This document shows positions 16,277 through 26,913 of a stretch of DNA of 64,000 nucleotides, piece after piece. How positions within the stretch are numbered: position 1 is the first letter of the stretch; every line of letters begins with the position of its first letter. Position numbers and translations under genes: made by a program. Source of the stretch: Kineosporia mesophila (GTDB lineage Bacteria; Actinomycetota; Actinomycetes; Actinomycetales; Kineosporiaceae); assembly GCF_021129235.1 (NCBI RefSeq), contig NZ_JAJOMA010000011.1, forward strand, positions 62,001 through 126,000, in the 5' to 3' direction. The notes beneath the pieces are model-generated. The model saw only the letters and a program-made list of their open reading frames with translations. It did not search any database and had not been told where the DNA came from.

Positions 16277-17218
16277 ATGTCCACCGAGGGTGGTTCCAAG
16301 GCGATCATCGCCGCGCTCAGCGCCAACCTGGGCATCGCTGTCACCAAGTTCGTCGCCTTCGGGTTGACCCAGTCCAGCTCGATGCTGGCCGAGGGCATCC
16401 ACTCGCTGGCCGACTCCGGCAACCAGGTCCTGCTCCTGGTCGGCGGCCGGCGAGCAGAACGCAAGGCCAACGAGGAGCACCCCTTCGGCTACGGCCGTTC
16501 GCGCTTCCTCTACGCCTTCATCGTCTCGGTGATCCTGTTCAGCGTCGGCGGGCTCTTCGCACTCTACGAGGCCTACCACAAGTGGTCCCACCCGGAGCCG
16601 ATCGAGAACTGGCAGTGGGTCCCCGTCGCGGTGCTGCTGGTCGCGATCGGGATGGAGGGATTCAGCCTCCGCACGGCCGTCCAGGAGGCCAACCCGTCGC
16701 GGGAGGGCCGTAACTGGTGGCGGTTCATCCGGGAGACCAAGTCCCCGGAACTGCCGGTGGTCCTGCTTGAAGACACGGCGGCCCTGACCGGTCTGGTCTT
16801 CGCCCTGTTCGGTGTCTCGATGACGCTGGTCACCGAAGACGGCCGCTGGGACGCGGTCGGCACCGCGATGATCGGTCTGCTGCTCATCGTCGTCGCCGGC
16901 ATCCTGGCCACGGAGACGTCGTCGCTGCTGGTCGGTGAGGGTGCCGACCCGGCCGACGTGGAGCGGATCAAAGCGGCGCTGGTCGGGGACGGCGTCAACA
17001 GCGTCATTCACATCCGCACGCTGTACGTCGGCCCGGAAGAGCTGATGGTGGCGGCCAAGATCGCGGTGGTCCCGACCGAGTCCGCGGTCGAGGTGGCGGC
17101 GGCGATCAACGAGGCCGAGGTCCGGGTGCGGGCCGCGATGCCCGAGGCCAAGCTGATCTTCCTGGAGCCGGACATTGCCCACGGGTCCGGTGGGCCGCAC
17201 GGGGTGCCCACCACCTGA
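16277..17218 (+). CDS. Cation diffusion facilitator, ZnT9-like branch
   Basis: 313 residues with about six transmembrane helices; a proton-coupled metal exporter of the inner membrane. TM2 carries SMLAEGIHSLADSGNQ (the H-x3-D metal site) and is followed by HPFGYGRSRFLYA, the hallmark of CDF proteins. TM5 reads VLLEDTAALTG, with an acidic pair rather than the HxxxD of zinc exporters; this pattern is typical of the SLC30A9-like branch. The C-terminal cytoplasmic domain follows TM6. GGGAGAGAA upstream serves as ribosome site. It ends 13 nt before a very strong terminator. Metal specificity is not predictable. Confidence 0.88.
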   Translation: MSTEGGSKAIIAALSANLGIAVTKFVAFGLTQSSSMLAEGIHSLADSGNQVLLLVGGRRAERKANEEHPFGYGRSRFLYAFIVSVILFSVGGLFALYEAYHKWSHPEPIENWQWVPVAVLLVAIGMEGFSLRTAVQEANPSREGRNWWRFIRETKSPELPVVLLEDTAALTGLVFALFGVSMTLVTEDGRWDAVGTAMIGLLLIVVAGILATETSSLLVGEGADPADVERIKAALVGDGVNSVIHIRTLYVGPEELMVAAKIAVVPTESAVEVAAAINEAEVRVRAAMPEAKLIFLEPDIAHGSGGPHGVPTT

Positions 17219-17231
17219 GATAGTTCTCAGA

Positions 17232-17287
17232 TGCGGCGCGTCTTTCCTGGTCGATAGGAGCCAGGAAAGACGCGCCGCACCTCTTTT
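17232..17287 (+). terminator. Perfect 19-bp stem-loop terminator after the CDF gene
   Basis: The arms 17232-17250 and 17261-17279 are exact reverse complements with a 10-nt loop, followed by CCTCTTTTG. This is the longest perfect hairpin I see in the window and a textbook intrinsic terminator, marking the end of the manB-to-CDF transcription unit. Confidence 0.9.
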
Positions 17288-17456
17288 GTCGCTCCGTAGC
17301 TGCTGACATAGGAGTGCGTTAACTCTGTGGACGGCGATAACGCTGACCTAGCAGGCATTTGACCGTCGATTCGGTTTCGGTGGGTAGCGTCAGTCTGGTT
17401 CCACCCCAGCTCCACCCCGAACCTGCTCGCTGTCCATCTCACGCCCGGAGGCCGTC

Positions 17457-17780
17457 GTGCGCGCTGACCCCGCACCCCGCACGCTGCGACCTGTCCTGCC
17501 CCACCAGGCCAGGAGTCACGAGCGGCCGTCCGCCGCGTCCTCCCGGCCCGAGAGGTTCGGCTGGTTCGGCCGCTGGTCGCGCCGGTCCCGGATGACCGCC
17601 GCGGCCGTCGTCATCGTGTCGCTGGCCCTGGTCGGGGCCCTGGTGATCAGCTCGGCCCAGGCCGTGCAGGCCGTGGCGAGCACGAACGACGGGGCCCGTT
17701 ACGGCCGGTCGGCCGATCTGGGCCCCCTCCTGCCCACCACCACGGCCGAGCCGGGTTACCTGCCGGGATACACGCCTTAA
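17457..17780 (+). CDS. Small single-pass membrane protein, unknown function
   Basis: 107 residues from a GTG at 17457. A basic Arg-rich N-terminal half (ending RRSRM) precedes one hydrophobic helix (TAAAVVIVSLALVGALVISS, residues ~43-62), then a short extracytoplasmic tail rich in Pro and Gly. I recognise no family. It lies 10 nt before the ArsR-type gene, so the two are likely co-transcribed. It could also be a secreted protein with a long signal peptide. Confidence 0.55.
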   Translation: MRADPAPRTLRPVLPHQARSHERPSAASSRPERFGWFGRWSRRSRMTAAAVVIVSLALVGALVISSAQAVQAVASTNDGARYGRSADLGPLLPTTTAEPGYLPGYTP

Positions 17781-17790
17781 GATCGGGGGG

Positions 17791-18150
17791 ATGTCCGGTC
17801 GCCGCCCACCCCAGCACACGCATCCGCGTGACGTGACGATCGAGGCCGTGCTCACCGCCCTGGCCGACCCGGTCCGCCTGTCCATCGTGCGGTGCGTCGC
17901 GCAGGCGAAGGACTGGGAACTGCCCTGCGGCTCGCTCGACGTCGGCGTGGGCAAGGCGACGCTCAGCCATCACTTCTCCGTGTTGCGCGAGACCGGCCTG
18001 CTGGAACAGCGCGACGAGGGCGCCCGCCGCACCATCCGGCTGCGGCGTGAGGAGTTCGACGAACATTTCCCCGGTCTCCTGGAGCTCGTGGTGCCATCCG
18101 CCGAACGCGGCCGAATGAACCGGACCGGCGGATCCCATTCCGTAACCTGA
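17791..18150 (+). CDS. ArsR-type winged-helix transcriptional regulator
   Basis: 119 residues with the HTH_20/ArsR fold: VLTALADPVRLSIVRCVA (helices 1-2), then KATLSHHFSVLRETGLLEQRDEGARRTIRL as the recognition helix and beta-wing. Cysteines occur at CVAQAKDWELPC, but not in the ELCVCDL arrangement used for metal sensing, so the ligand is open. It lies 186 nt upstream of ahcY in the same direction. That recalls SahR, an ArsR-family regulator of the methyl cycle in proteobacteria, but the link is only positional. Confidence 0.8.
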   Translation: MSGRRPPQHTHPRDVTIEAVLTALADPVRLSIVRCVAQAKDWELPCGSLDVGVGKATLSHHFSVLRETGLLEQRDEGARRTIRLRREEFDEHFPGLLELVVPSAERGRMNRTGGSHSVT

Positions 18151-18335
18151 TTGCTATCGTGGTGAGTGTTCCGGCGTAGGTGATGCCGACGGCCAAGATG
18201 GGCCGCGCCGGGGTCTGGCAAGGATTCGTGTAGATCGGGGTTTTCCCAGGTCTGCCTCGCCATGCCATCGACCCGATCACCGCGCTGTGGACTTTCTCTG
18301 TCTCCAGCCGCATCCGACGATGCCGAAGGACGAAA
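18151..18335 (+). promoter_or_regulatory. ahcY leader with a small hairpin; no riboswitch recognised
   Basis: 185 nt between the ArsR-type gene and ahcY. One short hairpin (18190-18194 with 18201-18205) and other GC-rich inverted segments are visible. I compared it by eye with the SAH and SAM riboswitch core motifs and found no convincing match. GAAGGA at 18325-18330 is the ahcY ribosome site. Confidence 0.4.
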
Positions 18336-19772
<1,437 letters not shown>

Positions 19773-19786
19773 TGCTCTGAGTGCCG

Positions 19787-19828
19787 GGCGCGTCCTCCCC
19801 TCGCCGGGGTGGGCGCGCCTTGCGCTTT
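19787..19828 (+). terminator. Hairpin terminator after ahcY
   Basis: The arms 19787-19800 and 19806-19819 pair over 14 positions with one wobble and one mismatch; the loop is 5 nt and the sequence TTGCGCTTTT follows. It lies 14 nt past the ahcY stop. Confidence 0.65.
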
Positions 19829-19859
19829 TGGTTCACCCGCACTGATTGAGGACGCAGGT

Positions 19860-20035
19860 GCGCTCCGGTCCCGGTCGCCTCCAGTCGCGCTCGTCTCCAG
19901 TCGCGCTCGTCCCCGGTTCTGGGTCAGACCGGTTGGGTTCGGGTTTGGTTCGCCTCGGCCTCGGCCTCGGTCTGGTCTGGCTTGGTCCGGCTTGGCCTCG
20001 GCCTGGTCCGGCCTGGTCCGGCCTGGTCCGGTCCG
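19860..20035. repeat. Low-complexity GC-rich repeat tract between ahcY and the RDD gene
   Basis: A non-coding tract built of short imperfect repeats. The clearest are three exact tandem copies of GCCTGGTCCG at 20001-20030, preceded by CTCGGC and CTTGGTCCGG variants and by a duplicated ~16-bp unit near 19882-19915. The tract sits between a plus-strand terminator and the 3' end of the convergent RDD gene. Confidence 0.7.
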
Positions 20036-20054
20036 GCCCGGGTCCCCGGCTGGC

Positions 20055-20975
20055 TCAGTCGCCGTCGGGTAGCCCGAAACCGGTCGCGGACAGCGGGCTG
20101 GCGGCGGCCCGGGAGTTGGACCGGGCCCGGCGCTGCTCCATCTCGCGCCAGAGGCGGGCGTAGTCACGGTCGCGTCGCTCGGCCAGGACAGCGGCGAGGA
20201 AATCTTCGGGGTGGGTGCCCGGCGGGGGCGGCGGGGCCACCAGATCTCCCACCTGGGCGGCCAGCGAAAATCCCAGACGGTGCCGGGCCTCCGGTGCCAG
20301 GCGCTGCGCGCGGGCCAGGAACGCACGGCTGGCCCGGGCCAGCGGATCGGGCAGGCGGCCCAGATCGGCGTTGCGCACCCAGGGGGCCAGGTGCGGCGGC
20401 ATGGCGACCTGTGGGGGCAGGTTGCGGGGCTGGCGCTCGCGGATCACATAGGTGCCGGCCACCAGATCGCCCAGCCGCTTGCCACGTTTGTTCACCAGCG
20501 AGGTGAGCAGGGCGATGGACCCGCCCGACCAGTAGATCTCCAGCACGGCGAGAAGCCCGCGGATGAGGGCGTGCCGGGCCCGGATCGGCCCACCGTCGTC
20601 GCGCACCACCCGCAGGCCGGCCAGCCACTTGCCCAGAGAACGACCCCGGGTGAGGGTCTCGATCAGGATCGGCATGCCGACACCCACACCGAGCACGGTG
20701 ACCAGCACGAGCGCGCTGCCCGCGGCCTCGTCGACGGGGCCGCTGGTGGCGTAGAGCAGCCAGTAGAGCAGCAGGAACACCGTGACCGTGAGCACCAGGT
20801 CGGCGACCAGGGCCAGGGCGCGGGTGATGAACGAGGCGGGACGCAGCTCCAGGACCACCGCCTCACCGGTGATCAGCTCGTCCGAGAAATCCAGCTCGTC
20901 GACGCCGACCAGGCCGGTGACACCGACCGACCGGTCCTGGCCGGGAGGCAGCGGGGCGAGCGGGTCCGTGATCAC
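20055..20975 (-). CDS. RDD family membrane protein
   Basis: 306 residues. Three hydrophobic helices are visible (ALALVADLVLTVTVFLLLYW; LVLVTVLGVGVGMPILIETL; LLAVLEIYWSGGSIALL) and the R-x-D signature of the family lies at the start of helix 1 and around GRSLGKWLAGLRVV. The C-terminal third is cytoplasmic, charged and Pro-rich. GTG at 20975 was chosen, which leaves 45 nt to the divergent SpoIIM-like gene. The RDD/SpoIIM/MoxR/DUF58 group is a conserved actinobacterial cluster (compare Rv3690-Rv3695). Function unknown; some RDD proteins act in transport. Confidence 0.82.
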   Translation of the reverse strand: MITDPLAPLPPGQDRSVGVTGLVGVDELDFSDELITGEAVVLELRPASFITRALALVADLVLTVTVFLLLYWLLYATSGPVDEAAGSALVLVTVLGVGVGMPILIETLTRGRSLGKWLAGLRVVRDDGGPIRARHALIRGLLAVLEIYWSGGSIALLTSLVNKRGKRLGDLVAGTYVIRERQPRNLPPQVAMPPHLAPWVRNADLGRLPDPLARASRAFLARAQRLAPEARHRLGFSLAAQVGDLVAPPPPPGTHPEDFLAAVLAERRDRDYARLWREMEQRRARSNSRAAASPLSATGFGLPDGD

Positions 20976-21020
20976 AACTGCCAGGCTACGTGGTGCCACC
21001 GACAAGGTTAGGCTCGCTCC

Positions 21021-22016
21021 GTGGATCTGGACGCGTTCGTCGCCGTGCACTCGGCCGACTGGAACAGCCTCGACCGGCTGACGAAGCGGCGTCGGCTGAC
21101 CGGCGCCGAGGTGGACGAGATGGTGCTGCTGTACCAGCGGGCCGCGACGCACCTGTCCGTCGTCCGTTCCTCCTCGCACGATCCTGCCCTGGTGGCCCGC
21201 CTCTCCGGCACCGTGGGCCGGGCCCGCACCCGCATCTCCGGAAGCAACGAGCCGCCGGCCCGCGAGTTCGCCCGGATGTTCACGGTGTCCTTCCCGGCGG
21301 CGGTGTACCGCTCGCGCTGGTGGAGCCTGGGCGCGGCGGCCGGCTCGGCCCTGGTCTCCCTGGCGCTCGGCTGGTGGGTGGCGGTGACCCCGCAGGTGCA
21401 GGCCTCGGTCGGCAACGAGCAGCAGATCCAGCAACTGGTGCAGAACGACTTCGAGAGCTACTACTCGGAGAACGCGGCCTCCGGCTTCGCCGTGCAGGTC
21501 TGGACGAACAACGCCTGGGTGGCCGCACTCTGCTTCGTGCTCGGCATCACTGGGGTCGGCGTGGTCTACGTGCTGGCCCAGAACGCGCTGAACCTCGGGC
21601 TGATAGGCGGCCTGATGGCCGCGAACGACCGGCTCGATCTCTTCTTCGGTCTCATCCTGCCGCACGGTCTGCTCGAGCTGACCTGTGTGTTCGTCGCCGC
21701 GGGGGCCGGGCTCAAGGTGTTCTGGGCCTGGGTCGACCCCGGGCCTCGCAGCCGGGGCCGGGCCGTCGGGGAGGAGGGTCGGGCGATGGTGACGATCGCG
21801 ATCGGCCTGGTCGTGGTGCTGCTGGTGTCCGGCGTGGTCGAGGCCTTCGTGACCCCCTCGCCGCTGCCGACCTGGGGGCGCATCACGATCGGCGCGGTGG
21901 TCTGGCTGGTCTTCCTGGGATACGTCTGGCGCTACGGCCGGACGGCGGCACTCGCCGGTGAAACCGGTGACCTGGCCGCCGAACTGGCCGGTGACGTCCG
22001 GCCTGTGGCAGGCTGA
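21021..22016 (+). CDS. Stage II sporulation protein M-like membrane protein
   Basis: 331 residues, GTG start. A soluble N-terminal ~90 residues (DLDAFVAVHSADWNSLDRL) is followed by about five membrane segments, including ALCFVLGITGVGVVYVLAQNALNLGLIGG and GLILPHGLLELTCVFVAAGAGLKV, the typical SpoIIM/DUF95 core in which the HGLLEL motif is conserved. In actinobacteria it always pairs divergently with an RDD gene near MoxR. This organism group does not make Bacillus-like endospores, so a sporulation role should not be assumed. There is little leader, suggesting a leaderless transcript. Confidence 0.82.
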   Translation: MDLDAFVAVHSADWNSLDRLTKRRRLTGAEVDEMVLLYQRAATHLSVVRSSSHDPALVARLSGTVGRARTRISGSNEPPAREFARMFTVSFPAAVYRSRWWSLGAAAGSALVSLALGWWVAVTPQVQASVGNEQQIQQLVQNDFESYYSENAASGFAVQVWTNNAWVAALCFVLGITGVGVVYVLAQNALNLGLIGGLMAANDRLDLFFGLILPHGLLELTCVFVAAGAGLKVFWAWVDPGPRSRGRAVGEEGRAMVTIAIGLVVVLLVSGVVEAFVTPSPLPTWGRITIGAVVWLVFLGYVWRYGRTAALAGETGDLAAELAGDVRPVAG

Positions 22017-22051
22017 GCCCGGATAGGACACCTGTTCGAGGGGAGCGGACG

Positions 22052-22621
22052 ATGGCCGAGGTTGTGCTGTTCCACCATGCCCTGGGGCTGACCGCCGGGG
22101 TCCGGGAGTTCGCCGGGGATCTGCGGGCGGCCGGGCACACTGTGCACACACCAGACCTTTTCGAGGGCGAGACCTTCGAATCGGTCGACGCGGGGGTGGC
22201 CCACGCGCGCTCGCTGGGCTTCGACACGGTGCTGGCCCGGGGTGTGCAGGCGGTCCAGGCGTTTCCGGAAGAGCTGGTGTACGCCGGGTTCTCGCTCGGC
22301 GTGATGCCGACGGCCCAGCTCGCTGCCACCCGTCCCGGCGCGAAGGGGGCGCTCTTCCTGAGTGGTTTCGTGCCGCCGTCGGAGTTCGGTCCCTGGCCGG
22401 GTGTTCCCGCGCAGATCCACGGCATGGCCGCCGATCCCGAGTTCGCCGACTCCGGAGACCTGGCCGCGGCGCAGGAGTTCGCCGCGGCCGAGAACGCCGT
22501 CGACCTGTTCGTCTATCCCGGCTCCGCGCACCTTTTCGCCGATTCGAGCTTCAGTGAGTACGACCCGGCCGCGGCCGGGCTGCTGACGGGGCGGGTACTG
22601 GAGTTCCTCGCCGGGCTCTGA
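22052..22621 (+). CDS. Dienelactone hydrolase family protein
   Basis: 189 residues, alpha/beta hydrolase. The start GAEVVLFHHALGL-type strand is followed by the nucleophile elbow YAGFSLGVMPT (G-x-S-x-G, Ser where classical dienelactone hydrolase has Cys) and a late GSAHLFAD that supplies the catalytic His. An acidic residue lies between (AADPEFAD). Length is a little short for the family (~200-240). It lies 35 nt downstream of the SpoIIM-like gene. The substrate is unknown; the fold is clear, the enzymatic name is not. Confidence 0.75.
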   Translation: MAEVVLFHHALGLTAGVREFAGDLRAAGHTVHTPDLFEGETFESVDAGVAHARSLGFDTVLARGVQAVQAFPEELVYAGFSLGVMPTAQLAATRPGAKGALFLSGFVPPSEFGPWPGVPAQIHGMAADPEFADSGDLAAAQEFAAAENAVDLFVYPGSAHLFADSSFSEYDPAAAGLLTGRVLEFLAGL

Positions 22622-22630
22622 GAGTCACCC

Positions 22631-23923
22631 CTACAGCAGGCCCGCCGCTTTGAGTGCCAGGTAGCGGTCGGCCAGTTGCGGGGGCAGGTCCTCGGGCGAG
22701 GCGTCGATCACGTCGACACCCATCCGGCGCAGCTCGGCCGTGGTCGCCGCGCGGTCCAGGACCGCGCGCCCGGCGGCGGCCGCGCCGTAGACGGCGTAGG
22801 CGTCGCCGCGTCCATCGGCCATCGCGGCCACCTGCGGATCGGCGACCGACGCCACGACCACCCGGTGCCGGGAGCAGAGCCGGGCGATCACCGGCATCAG
22901 GCCCTCCTCGATCGCCGCACCCTCCAACGGGGTCAGCAGCACCACGAGAGCGCGTTGCGGCATCCGGCCCAGCACGGTCGCCACGATCGCGGCCCAGTCG
23001 GCCTCGACCAGATCGGCCTCGACCGGCGCCATCGCCGAGACCAGCTGGGGCAGTAGGTCACTGCGGCCGGCACCCTCGACGCGCGCCCGCACCCGGCGGT
23101 CCATGGCCAGCAGGTCCACCCGGTCACCCGCGCGCGAGGCCAGCGCGGCCAGCAGCAGTGCCGCGTCCATGGCGGCGTCGAGGCGGGGCTCGTCGCCGAC
23201 CCGGGCCGCGGAGGTGCGGGAGGTGTCGAGCACGAGCAGCACCCGGCGGTCACGCTCGGGGCGCCAGGTGCGCACGACCACCCCGCCGCGCCGGGCGGTG
23301 GCGCGCCAGTCGATCGAGCGCACGTCGTCCCCACCGACGTAGTCGCGCAGCGAGTCGAACTCGGTGCCCTGCCCGCGGATCCGCAGAGAGGTGCGGCCGT
23401 CCAGTTCCCGCAGCCGGGCCAGCTTGCTGGGCAGGTGCTTGCGTGAGGTGAAGGGCGGCAGCACCCGCAGGCGCCCGGGGGCGGGCAGGGAGTACTGGCG
23501 GGCGGCGATGCCGAGCGGGCCGAAGCTGCGCACGGTCACGTCACCGGCCTGCCGGTCGCCCCGCCGGGTGGGCGTGAGCGTGGTGACGATGCGACGGCTC
23601 TGGCCCGCCGGCAGGTTCACCCGGTGCCGTTCGCCGGTGGCACCCGCGGAGGGCTGCCAGGCGTCGCGCAGGGAACCCCGCACGGTGCGCCGGCCCGGGT
23701 TGGTCAGCACGAACGAGCCCGGGGTGGAGGTGCCCATCCGGATCGTGGCGATCGGCTCCCGGTGCACCCGCAGGGCGCGGGCCGACCCGGCCAGGAGCAG
23801 GTCGAGCAGCACCACCACGACGAACAGGGCGGCCCAGCCCAGCAGCGATCCCCAGCCCGGCCACAGCACGACCGGCACCAGGCCGATCGCGGCCAGGACG
23901 ACGGCACGCCCGCTGATGGTCAT
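22631..23923 (-). CDS. DUF58 domain-containing protein
   Basis: 430 residues. Two N-terminal membrane helices (about 5-20 and 25-45) precede a soluble region with the DUF58 signature near residues 190-215 (GTEFDSLRDYVGGDDVRSIDW, as conserved short motif D-x-R-x-I-D-W) and a VWA-like C-terminal half (VLLVLDTSRTS, DAAMDAALLLAALASRAGDRV). DUF58 proteins pair with MoxR AAA+ ATPases. The ATG at 23923 is 5 nt downstream of the moxR stop on the same strand. Likely part of a chaperone-like assembly system at the membrane. Confidence 0.86.
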   Translation of the reverse strand: MTISGRAVVLAAIGLVPVVLWPGWGSLLGWAALFVVVVLLDLLLAGSARALRVHREPIATIRMGTSTPGSFVLTNPGRRTVRGSLRDAWQPSAGATGERHRVNLPAGQSRRIVTTLTPTRRGDRQAGDVTVRSFGPLGIAARQYSLPAPGRLRVLPPFTSRKHLPSKLARLRELDGRTSLRIRGQGTEFDSLRDYVGGDDVRSIDWRATARRGGVVVRTWRPERDRRVLLVLDTSRTSAARVGDEPRLDAAMDAALLLAALASRAGDRVDLLAMDRRVRARVEGAGRSDLLPQLVSAMAPVEADLVEADWAAIVATVLGRMPQRALVVLLTPLEGAAIEEGLMPVIARLCSRHRVVVASVADPQVAAMADGRGDAYAVYGAAAAGRAVLDRAATTAELRRMGVDVIDASPEDLPPQLADRYLALKAAGLL

Positions 23924-23928
23924 GCCGG

Positions 23929-24948
<1,020 letters not shown>

Positions 24949-24976
24949 GAAGGGGAGCCTCTCAGATCGTGCGGTG

Positions 24977-26233
24977 TCACTGGGGACGGGTGGGGGTGCT
25001 GTGCATGCCGGCGGCCCGTTCGAGCGCGTCCAGCCGGTCGGCCAGTTCGACCAGGGCACCGTCGGACGCCGGCGCCGGGCCGAGCAGTGTCTGCTCGACC
25101 TCGAAGGGGTTCCGGCCGGTCGCGGCGGCCACCAGGACCACTAGCTGTTGCGGGGTGGTGCCACCCGGGGCGGCGACCCGGGTGGCCAGGCGGCGCAGGC
25201 TGGTGGTGCGGAGAGTGGCCGCGGCCCGGCCCCGGGCCCCGGCCTGGCGGTACAGCCGGGCCCGGCCCTCCTGGGTCTCGGCGGCGCGCACGACCACCGG
25301 CAGCGGTTCGCCGACCAGCCGGCCGAAACGCCGGGCCCGCCAGGCCATCGCCAGCAGGGCCACGAGGGCCAGCTGGACCAGTGACCAGAACACCCAGCTG
25401 GGTAGCAGGTCGGTCAGCACGGGACGCTGGTCGGCGCCGACCACCTCCAGAGGGTCGGGCAGGTACCAGACCAGCGACGACTGCGCGCCGAACGTGTTCA
25501 GGGCCAGGGCCGCGTTGCCGTTCTCGGCGAGGTGCTCATTGGTGAGCAGGTCGGACTGGCCGATCACGACGACCTGCCGGCCGTTCGCCGCCGTCACCAC
25601 GTAGCTGCCGCGCTCGGTGCTGCTGTCCACCCCCGAGGTGCCGTCGGAGTCGGACTGCGGGTAGCAGACGGCCACCCCGCCTTCCGTCGCCCCGCCGGAC
25701 CGGGCGTAGAGATGACCGCCTCCCCGGATGTCCCCGGCGGTGACCGCGGCCCCGACCGAGCAGTCGGCGTACTCCCGGTCGGTGTGGTTGCTGTAGCCGG
25801 CGGCCCGCACCTGGGGCGCCAGCACGTTCAGGGTGACCTCGTCCGGCTCGATCAGGACCAGCCGGCTCGCGTCGTCCCGGGCCAGCCGGTCCAGCTGCTC
25901 GGGCGCGAGCAGCATGGTGTCGGTGACCACCAGGGTGCTGCCCGAGGTGGTGGCACCCGTGGCCTCTTCCGTGCGGTCGGCCCGCACCACGTCGACGCCC
26001 TGCCGCGCCAGCACCTGGGCCAGGGCCCGGCCACCCTCGGGGGCGGCGTTGCCGGGACTCAGCCGCCGGCCGTCGTCCCCGGCCGGCACGCTCAGCGCGA
26101 TCACAGCGCCCGCGAGGACGATGACCGCGAGCACGCACAGCGGCCAGCGCCAGCGGCGCCAGGCCTCCTTCGAGTCCTGGCGCAGGCTCGGGGGCGTCGG
26201 GGCCGTGGTCGGGGCCTCGGCGGCCGTGCTCAT
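24977..26233 (-). CDS. DUF4350 domain-containing membrane protein
   Basis: 418 residues. One helix near the N-terminus (WPLCVLAVIVLAGAVIALS), a large extracytoplasmic domain (~55-270) with GTase-like strands and the phrase SPGNAAPEGGRALAQVLARQGVDV typical of DUF4350, a second helix (WVFWSLVQLALVALLAMAW), and a cytoplasmic tail. Two Cys residues in the outer domain could form a disulfide. ATG overlaps the upstream gene's stop (ATGA). The family is confined to MoxR clusters; no activity is known. Confidence 0.85.
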   Translation of the reverse strand: MSTAAEAPTTAPTPPSLRQDSKEAWRRWRWPLCVLAVIVLAGAVIALSVPAGDDGRRLSPGNAAPEGGRALAQVLARQGVDVVRADRTEEATGATTSGSTLVVTDTMLLAPEQLDRLARDDASRLVLIEPDEVTLNVLAPQVRAAGYSNHTDREYADCSVGAAVTAGDIRGGGHLYARSGGATEGGVAVCYPQSDSDGTSGVDSSTERGSYVVTAANGRQVVVIGQSDLLTNEHLAENGNAALALNTFGAQSSLVWYLPDPLEVVGADQRPVLTDLLPSWVFWSLVQLALVALLAMAWRARRFGRLVGEPLPVVVRAAETQEGRARLYRQAGARGRAAATLRTTSLRRLATRVAAPGGTTPQQLVVLVAAATGRNPFEVEQTLLGPAPASDGALVELADRLDALERAAGMHSTPTRPQ

Positions 26234-26913
26234 CGCGAAGTCACCGGTTCGGCCGCGTTGTTGTCCCGGGGCAGGCTCGCGGTCGCCCGGGCGACCCGCA
26301 CCTGCTCGTCCAGCCGACGCAGGAACGCGTCCGCCTGCCGTCCCCGGTCGTCGGTCAGGTCCAGGTGGCCGTAACAGATGTCGTCGAAATGCCGGGCCGC
26401 CGTGCGCAGGTCACCGGCCAGCGCGGGCAGGGCCGTACCGCCGTCCCGGGCCACCTCGAAGGCGGTCGCGCCGGGGGAGACCGGTACCAGCGCACGCTCG
26501 CCGAGTTCCCGGGCGACGGCCCGGAAGCGTTCCAGCACGGCGTCGCCCCACTGGCCGGCCGCGGCGAGCCGGTCGGCGGCGGCGCGATGGTCCGCGGCGG
26601 TGGTGACGTGGGCCGGCAGCACCGGCTCCGCACGCCGCCGGTGGCCCCGGCGGATCCCGCCGGAACGCCAGAGGGCCAGACCCACCGCGACCACCAGCAG
26701 TACGGCGAGGATCGTGACGGTGATCTGGACCGGGGACTCGAAGCCGGGGTGGACACCCTGGAACTTCTCCTGGATCCAGTCGACCACCCGCTGGATCAGG
26801 CCGGGGCGCGCCTCCTGGTACTCCCGGCGGCTCAGCTCGGAGACGACCCACTCCCGGGCCTGCCCGCGGTCCGGCTCGACGGGGACCTCGGCCGGCGGTG
26901 CTGGGAACGTCAC
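26230..26913 (-). CDS. DUF4129 domain-containing membrane protein
   Basis: 227 residues. A basic N-terminal half (EWVVSELSRREYQEARPGLIQRVVDWI is characteristic; two W/R-rich helices) leads to one membrane span (VTILAVLLVVAVGLALW), then a cytoplasmic four-helix DUF4129 domain. In MoxR operons this protein is presumed to link the ATPase to the membrane. The start is a GTG that overlaps the upstream gene by 4 nt, and the stop overlaps the DUF4350 start, so this stretch of the operon is tightly coupled. Confidence 0.85.
   Translation of the reverse strand: MTFPAPPAEVPVEPDRGQAREWVVSELSRREYQEARPGLIQRVVDWIQEKFQGVHPGFESPVQITVTILAVLLVVAVGLALWRSGGIRRGHRRRAEPVLPAHVTTAADHRAAADRLAAAGQWGDAVLERFRAVARELGERALVPVSPGATAFEVARDGGTALPALAGDLRTAARHFDDICYGHLDLTDDRGRQADAFLRRLDEQVRVARATASLPRDNNAAEPVTSR

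Noticed and set aside
18151-18335. Possible SAH or SAM riboswitch before ahcY
   Set aside because: No core consensus of either class could be found by eye; only a short hairpin remains. A covariance-model search would be decisive.
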